Below, piece after piece: positions 58,601 through 64,000 of a stretch of 64,000 bases of DNA. The notes below the pieces were generated by a model. It searched no databases and was not told where the DNA came from. It saw only the letters and a program-made list of their open reading frames with translations. The position numbers and the translations under genes were made by a program. Origin of the DNA: Rhizophagus clarus. Its lineage: Eukaryota > Glomeromycota > Glomeromycetes > Glomerales > Glomeraceae. The stretch is taken from assembly GCA_015698045.1 (NCBI GenBank), contig BLAL01000183.1, forward strand, positions 992,001 to 1,056,000, given 5' to 3'. Numbering within the stretch: the first letter of the stretch is position 1; each line of letters opens with the position of its first letter.

Positions 58601-58759
58601 AAGTGTTTAGACATGAAATTCACGTAGGTTTATTTTTATTTTTCTTTTCAGTATTTTTATTTGTCTTTCATTTCTTTAGTTCATTACTAATTTTACTTTT
58701 ATTATTAAGTTTAGGTTGCTTGAACTTATTTACTGGACATTCTAAAGCAGTAATTATAA

Positions 58760-59270
58760 AGAGAAAAGGTTTTTTTATACTTTGGCAGAAAGGTATTACT
58801 GACATTTTTTCTTTTTTTTTATAGGAATGAGCTTTTTATACTACTTCTAAAGGTAATTTAAAAGGAAAGAGAAAGTAGATATTCATGTTTGGTATATAAT
58901 ATTCTTTTCTTTCTTTTTTTTATAAGATTGAACTTTTTGGTACTATTCTTGAAGGTAATTTTAAAGGAAAAGTGAAGAGGATTTTATATTTAGTATAAGA
59001 ACGTTATTAATGTTCTTTTTTTTTCTTTTTTACAGGAATAGACCTTTCAGTATCATCCTGAAGGTAATTCGAGATGAAAGAGAAGATTTTATATTTATAA
59101 GAATGTTACTGATGTTCTTTCTTTCTTTTTTTATAGGTGCCAGTTTTAATTTTAGAATTAGATCAGATAAGATAGAGCTTTTAGAAGGGTGACAGATTTC
59201 TTATTTTTATTTTATAAAAAATACTTATTAACGTTTTTATTTATTTCTTTTGTAGGTACTGAAAAAATTT
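58760..59270 (+). repeat. Tandem ~105-bp cassettes that look like intron / 28-nt exon / intron
   Basis: Three units each have a T-run ending in AG, a 28-nt block, and then GTAATT. The blocks are 58825-58852, 58927-58954 and 59036-59063 (for example gaatgagctttttatactac then ttctaaag). The spacer carries ggaaagagaag and a gtataagaa(c/t)gtta-like stretch. A fourth, diverged unit follows 59135. Frames called here are T-rich by-products. Confidence 0.6.
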
Positions 59271-59719
59271 ATAAATCAAAATGATATAAAAAATGTATCA
59301 GTTCAACAAGTCAATAATATTTAATAATGTTGTAATTTGTAAAATTATTTAGATGTGAAGGAGAAAACTCATATGTAAATTTACATTATACAAAAATTAA
59401 TAATGATATTACTAAGAAAGAGAAGAAGATCAAATAATTTATTTACAAGATGAAAATTGTTACATTTGATACGATTAAAAAATAATTTTATAATTATAAT
59501 AATGAGATCTTATTGGAAAGATTTATAAATAAATTGATAATTGTAATTCTTGACTTATAATTTCAAGTTTTTTTTTTATAAAATTATAAAAATAATTTCA
59601 GGAGGTTTCAGTAGTTTCAGATAATTTCAGTAGTTTTGGAATTGGCTAAATTTCTAAAACTAGTTTTATCATTTCAGTTTTGGCATATAGTCAAAACTTC
59701 CTAGTTTCAGGCAGCATCA
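59271..59719. other. AT-rich spacer ending in ttcag-rich words
   Basis: Positions 59590-59715 repeat 'tttcagtagtttcag'-type words, related to those at both ends of the 60066-63445 element. No gene. Confidence 0.4.
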
Positions 59720-60064
59720 CTAATGCAAAATTAAAATAAAAAAATGCTGAAACTAATGTTTCAGGTTTTTTTATATACAATTTTTTTAAAAAAAATGTCA
59801 GAACATTAATTTCACTATTTATATACACAAAATAAAACTAATATTCTGGTATTTTATTACACAAAATTAAAAAAAAATTTTAAAACTAATGTTCTGCCAT
59901 TTTTATACACAAATTTTTAAAAAAAATGTCTAGTTCTAGTATTTTATATACAAAATTAAAAAAATACTGAGTTCTGGCATTTTTATATACAAATTTTTTT
60001 AAAAAAAATGCTTAGTTCTGGTATTTTATATACAAAATTAAAAATGCTGAATTCTGGCATTTTT
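59720..60064. repeat. Array of 'gttctggcattttt' repeats, part 3
   Basis: Units with tgctgaaactaatgtttcag, gttctggcatttttatatac and aaaattaaaaaaa. The array is interrupted at 60066 and resumes at 63446. Confidence 0.65.
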
Positions 60065-60253
60065 AGGGCTCTGATCAGTTTCAGTAATTACTGAACTGTA
60101 CCGATCAGTTTCAGTATCAGAGCGATTTCAGTTTTACAGTTTACCGAACTGAAACTTTTAGTAAATTTACTGATTAGTTTCAGTAACTGCAGTTTTAGTA
60201 CTAGTTTTGCGATTTACTGAACTGAATTATTAAATTGATTTATACTAAATAAC

Positions 60254-60267
60254 ATAATAAACAAAAA
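60254..60267. repeat. Target-site duplication, left copy (14 bp)
   Basis: ATAATAAACAAAAA, identical to 62315-62328, flanks the retrocopy. Confidence 0.8.
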
Positions 60268-60328
60268 GACTCTAACGGCAGATCTGTGAACCAAATTTTC
60301 ACGGAAGAAAAATTTTTTTATTGTCATC

Positions 60329-61980
60329 ATGAAGAAAGGATTTTTGCTATCAAAACCAGCTCTAAAAATAGCATCAACGTCTTCTACGACCCAAGTTACT
60401 CCTACTTCTGTATTAAAGAGTATACCTTCTGACCGTTTTTACGATGTTATAGTAGACTTTCTTGCGCTACACATCAGTACTATTGTTCCTCTCTTTGGCT
60501 CCTTAACACCCACGACCCGCGGTACCTTAGGGGATTTTCTTTACAAACATAGGGATCAACTAGTCCCTCGGGAACTCCTGATACAACGCTTTGATGACGT
60601 CGACAGTTCTCACCTTATAGCTCACTTTTTAGCTACCCTCTTCAATATCTTTCTCTTGGACGACGAACACCAGGAAATTTTTCTCATGGATTCCGAATTT
60701 CGCTGAGCGTTGGAAATTGCAAGTAAACAAACACCCAATATGGGAAATCTAGGGGATTCTATGCACCAATCAGACACGTCGATGAATTTTGATGGATCTG
60801 ATACAAATTCGGTTGAATTATTTGACAATGAAATACTCGCCACACCCCCACGCAATGTCACACCTATACCTGTCACGCCCTTGACCAAATCTCAGAAAAG
60901 GAGCGCTAAAAAGAAGGCCCGTAAGGAGAAGAAGAAAGGTTTACAACTACAAACTCCTTCTGGACTGGATGAACAAACAGTGCCCACTTTTAGCGCTGAA
61001 TCTCCTGAGTACACACTCTCCAAACCTTCTGGTTCAAGGACGGTTACTTTTAATCAAAGTATTCTTTCTCCCCCCTTCACACCCTATCAGTAGCAGTTGA
61101 AGCGAGATTCTAAACCGCAATCAACTCCTATAGACAATGGGAAGAAATTAAAACAGAAAGAGACAGACAATAAGTTGAAAAATGGAAATGTTATTATTAC
61201 CAGGTATATTCCTCAAGATCAAGAACAAGCACAACTACTGGATCTTGTAGTCTATGATATTCCGGCCAAATGGGATAACTATACTCTGTTGGTCAATTTA
61301 GGACGATGGGGTAAGGTCATATCAGTCAGCACAAGGGTGCACAAGAAGTATTTATCTGCGAGGGTTAGACTGATTCCAGACCACGAGTGCTTGAAATGCT
61401 ACAACGGAGGGGATTGGACTGTCAACTTGGGAGGAATTCCGGTTCGATGATTTCCTGCTTCCTGGAACCTTTCAGAAAGAAAACAACGAGAAAAGTTCCA
61501 AGCTGTCGTGTACAATCTTCCAGAAGACATGACAGATGCCTCCTTATTCCCGAATGGACGCCCTCACCAATTTTTGTTGGACAGTGGCATAAAATCCTTT
61601 AAATTAGTTAAAGAAGTTGATGGATCTAGAAAGCTGATAGGTTACTTTGACACTTGGGATCATGTTTCCACTTGCATAAATAACCCACAGCTATGGAATG
61701 ACGTTAGAATTTCTTGGTGCCGTTATTCCACCCCAACTTCAAGAATTTACGTAGACCTGCTCGAATTGGCAATGCAGAGAAGTCTTCCGGGACACCCAAA
61801 GGGTCTAATTTTTTTTTTTCAGGTTTTAATACTAACAACCGCAAGAATGATCAAAATAAAACTCCTAAATCTGGACATTCTGCCAAGAAGATCGATCAAT
61901 CAAGAAACGGCCAGTCTAAGAAGCCGGATGTGAAACACTTAATCGCTGGGCTGAAGGCATTATTAGAACATTATGTTTAG
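60329..61980 (+). pseudogene. RRM-like protein of a multicopy family, retrocopy with three stops
   Basis: One frame from ATG 60329 reads MKKGFLLSKPALKIASTSST, a predicted helical N part (DVIVDFLALHISTIVPLFGS), an acidic linker, then a basic cluster SQKRSAKKKARKEKKKG. Two RRM-like units follow: LLDLVVYDIPAKWDNYTLLV with NLGRWGKVISVST, and FQAVVYNLPEDMTDASLFPN with GSRKLIGYFDTWD. In-frame stops are TGA 60704, TAG 61091 and TGA 61448. A shift near 61735-61800 moves the end into another frame, where NLRRPARIGNAEKSSGTPKG and then a basic tail to LLEHYV at 61980 are read. I recall this family as abundant in Rhizophagus and Gigaspora and ORF1-like. Whether it is a host gene or LINE ORF1 is unsettled. 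Confidence 0.7.
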
Positions 61981-62264
61981 TTTAGTTGGAAGGGATAGAT
62001 AGAAGATTCCACACTAACTTCTTGTCATGCTTATGCATTCGCTTTACGTGATGTTATTTTGTTTTATTAGATCATAGAATTTTTCTTTTTCTTTTTTCGT
62101 TTTCCTTTATACCTTGAACAATTCTATAACTAGACTTCCTATTATATTAAAGAGAATAGGCTAGGGATATAGTAGTCATGGGATATATTTGTGACCCTAG
62201 TGTGGGGAACGAGTAGGTTTAGTTTCAGTGATCTTTTGTATACTTTTCTATCTTTTTTTCTCTG

Positions 62265-62284
62265 AATAAAAGCACTTTCTTTGA

Positions 62285-62314
<30 letters not shown>
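62265..62314 (+). terminator. Poly(A) signal and encoded poly(A) tail of the retrocopy
   Basis: AATAAA at 62265-62270, cleavage after tttgact, then 28 uninterrupted As from 62287. The purity of the A-run suggests a fairly young insertion. Confidence 0.8.
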
Positions 62315-62317
<3 letters not shown>

Positions 62318-62328
62318 ATAAACAAAAA
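62315..62328. repeat. Target-site duplication, right copy (14 bp)
   Basis: ATAATAAACAAAAA directly after the A-tail. Confidence 0.8.
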
Positions 62329-62329
62329 C

Positions 62330-63280
62330 ATTTTATATAGTATAATATAATAAAAAATGTTTTTAATTAGTTATTTTAATAAAACAAACCATTTCGCAGC
62401 GGTGTTTTATCAACAAACAAGTTGCGAAATGTTAATTGAATAAAAAAAACGTTTGCAGCAGTTTTTGTCAAATTAATTACAAAATTATTGTAAAATGTTT
62501 TATTAGTTAATTTTAATAAAAAAACATTTCTTTTTGTCGCTATAATTAAAAAACATTGCGAAACATTTTTTATTAGTTATCTGTTAATTTTAATAAAAAA
62601 AATGTTTTGCGACGTTTTTTTTGTTGCTTTAATTAAAAACATTGCAAAACATTTTTTATCAGTTAATTTAATAAATAAATAACATTTCGCAAACGTTTTT
62701 TTTATCACTTTAATAGAAAACGTTGCAAAATATTTTTTATCAGTTAATTTAATAAAAAAATAACATTTCACAACATTTTTTTTATTGCTTTAATAGAAAA
62801 TGTTGCAAAACATTTTTATCTGTTAATTTTAATAAAAAAAATTGATTCGCAAACATTTTTTTTATCACTTTAATAGAAAATGTTGCGAAACATTTTTTAT
62901 CGTTAATTTAATAAAAAATGTTGCGAAACATTTTTTATCGTTAATTACATTTTTATTTGTTAATTTTAATAAAAAATATTTCGCAAACGTTTTTTTTGTT
63001 GCTTTAATAGAAAATGTTGCAAAATGTTTTTATCTGTTAATTTTAATAAAATAAACATTTCATAAACATTTTTTTTGTTGCTTTAATAGAAAATGTCGCA
63101 AAACGTTTTTTATCAGTTAATTTAATAAAAAAATAATGTTTTACAATATTTTTTTTGTCACTTTAATAGAAAATGTTGCGAACCATTTTTTATTAGTTAA
63201 TTTAGTAAAAAAATGATTTGCAACTTTATTTTTTGTCACCTTAATAAAAAAACGTTGTGAAATGTTTTATTAGTTGATGT
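62330..63280. repeat. ~75-85 bp tandem array, about twelve units
   Basis: The unit joins ttttttatcactttaataga, aaatgttgcgaaacattttt and tatcagttaatttaataaaa. It contains short inverted words (gcgaaacattttt / aaaatgtttcgc), so single strands can fold. ORFs found across it are by-products. Confidence 0.7.
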
Positions 63281-63445
63281 CGTAATATTGGTAAATCAGT
63301 TCAGTTTTTGGTAATTATTAATCAGTTTCGATAATTATCAATATTGATACCAGTCAGTTTTGGTAATCATCAATACCGATACTGATCAATTCAGTTTAGT
63401 ATCAGTTTTTGTAAAAACTGAACCAAACTGAACTGATCAGGACCC

Positions 63446-64000
63446 TAGACATTCTTATATGCTAAATTAATAAAATGCCAGAATTAATAATATTCTGGTA
63501 TTTTACATTCAAAATCAAAAAAAAAAATGCCAGAACATTATTAATTCTGGTATTCTTATACACAAAATTAAAAAAATGCTTAGTTCTAGCATTTTATATG
63601 CAAAATTAAAAAATGTTAAATTCTGGCATTCTTATACACAAAATTAAAAAAAAAATGCCAAAACTAATAATGTTTTAGCATTTTACATTTAAAATCAAAG
63701 AAAAAAATATCAGAATATTATTAATTCTAACATTCTTATACACAAAATTAAAAAAAATACTAGAACTAATAATGTTCTAACATTTTATATCTAAAATCAA
63801 AGAAAAAAATATCAGAACTAATACTCTGTCATTTTTTATATGCAAATTTTTTTAAAAAAAACTGGAACTAATAATTTGATATTCTTATATACTGTATAAA
63901 GTTTCAAGTCAGGTCAACTAAATAATTTAGAAAAAAATGATTAATAAATAATTGTTTTTTCTTATTTTTCCATTAAAATGGTTAATAAATGATTTTTTGA
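63446..64000. repeat. Array of 'ttctggcattttt' repeats, part 4
   Basis: The array resumes after the TA at 63446 with aaaatgccagaattaataat, tattctggtattttacatt and similar units to about 63900, followed by AT-rich DNA to the window edge. Confidence 0.6.

Larger units (their letters stand above)
60268..62314 (+). mobile_element. Polyadenylated retrocopy (processed, LINE-mobilised)
   Basis: It starts gactctaacggcagatctgt, carries one long broken coding region (60329-61980) and a 3' UTR. AATAAA at 62265 lies 16 nt before a 28-A tail (62287-62314), and a perfect 14-bp target duplication lies on both sides. These are the marks of an mRNA copied back into DNA. The composition (near 45% GC in the coding part) contrasts with the surrounding DNA. 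The resident LINEs at 6-22 kb lack poly(A), so a different LINE family must have moved it. Confidence 0.8.
60066..63445. mobile_element. 3.4-kb TA-flanked element with GGGYYCTGATCAGTT ends
   Basis: The left end is TA then gggctctgatcagtttcag. The right end is ctgaactgatcaggaccc then TA. The ends match over ~19 bp, and both subterminal zones are full of cagtttcagta words on opposite strands (60075-60230 and 63290-63440). It splits the 'gttctggcattttt' array cleanly. It codes for no transposase. A polyadenylated retrocopy (60268-62314) has inserted inside it, and an ~80-bp tandem array follows. Its ends resemble those at 49497 and 50662. Confidence 0.6.

Noticed and set aside
58603-59192. Small hydrophobic membrane-protein frames
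   Set aside because: T-rich tandem cassettes generate F/L-rich frames; the repeat structure explains them.

Overview
The window looks like a gene-poor, repeat-rich stretch of a very AT-rich eukaryotic nuclear genome. The best guess is an arbuscular mycorrhizal fungus (Glomeromycotina, such as Rhizophagus or Gigaspora). The reasons are short introns with GTAAGT- or GTAAAT-like donors and CTAAC-type branch sites, Tad/I-like LINEs carrying RNase H, TATA(A)AATACC promoter motifs, and protein families I recall from those genomes. The organism is an inference; no rRNA or mitochondrial marker is present. I see no bacterial operon, CRISPR array, tRNA or rRNA gene.

Layout. 1-5640: pyrimidine-rich and AT-rich tandem repeats, with a decayed exon fragment and a degenerate second copy of the 5' end of the gene at 25.4-27.2 kb. 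5651-22629: a host Myb/SANT-like gene on the minus strand, whose first intron holds two head-to-tail, near full-length LINEs (6083-14251 and 14267-22421). Both sit at the same 15-bp target site, which is present three times. 22.7-25.4 kb: repeats and a fragment of a Cdc20/Cdh1 WD40 blade. 25.4-33 kb: the host-gene cluster, with a Q-rich gene carrying two in-frame stops (25409-27242), a double zinc-knuckle gene (29376-30225), a Tc1/mariner-type transposase fragment (30726-31072) and an intact-looking six-exon gene (31348-32903). The Q-rich and six-exon genes seem to share an undescribed C-terminal domain.

33.1-36.9 kb: a composite element with two inverted arms of tandem repeats around a small spliced gene. 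36981-40606: a five-exon CACTA/tnp2-like transposase gene with one in-frame stop. 40.6-49.5 kb: repeats, a decayed coiled-coil gene and long AT-rich tracts without genes. 49.5-54.3 kb: a TA-flanked element containing a copy of itself, which in turn contains a 694-bp foldback MITE. 55.4-64 kb: a large array of 'tgccagaac/gttctggca' repeats broken up by palindromic elements, a 120-bp minisatellite and a 3.4-kb TA-flanked element. That last element contains a polyadenylated retrocopy with a 14-bp target duplication.

Most reading frames called from the raw sequence are composition artefacts of T-rich or A-rich DNA. Where exons were joined, I checked that intron phases agree over the whole gene. 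In-frame stops across unrelated elements are mostly TGA where CGA is expected, which suggests C-to-T decay of the repeats.
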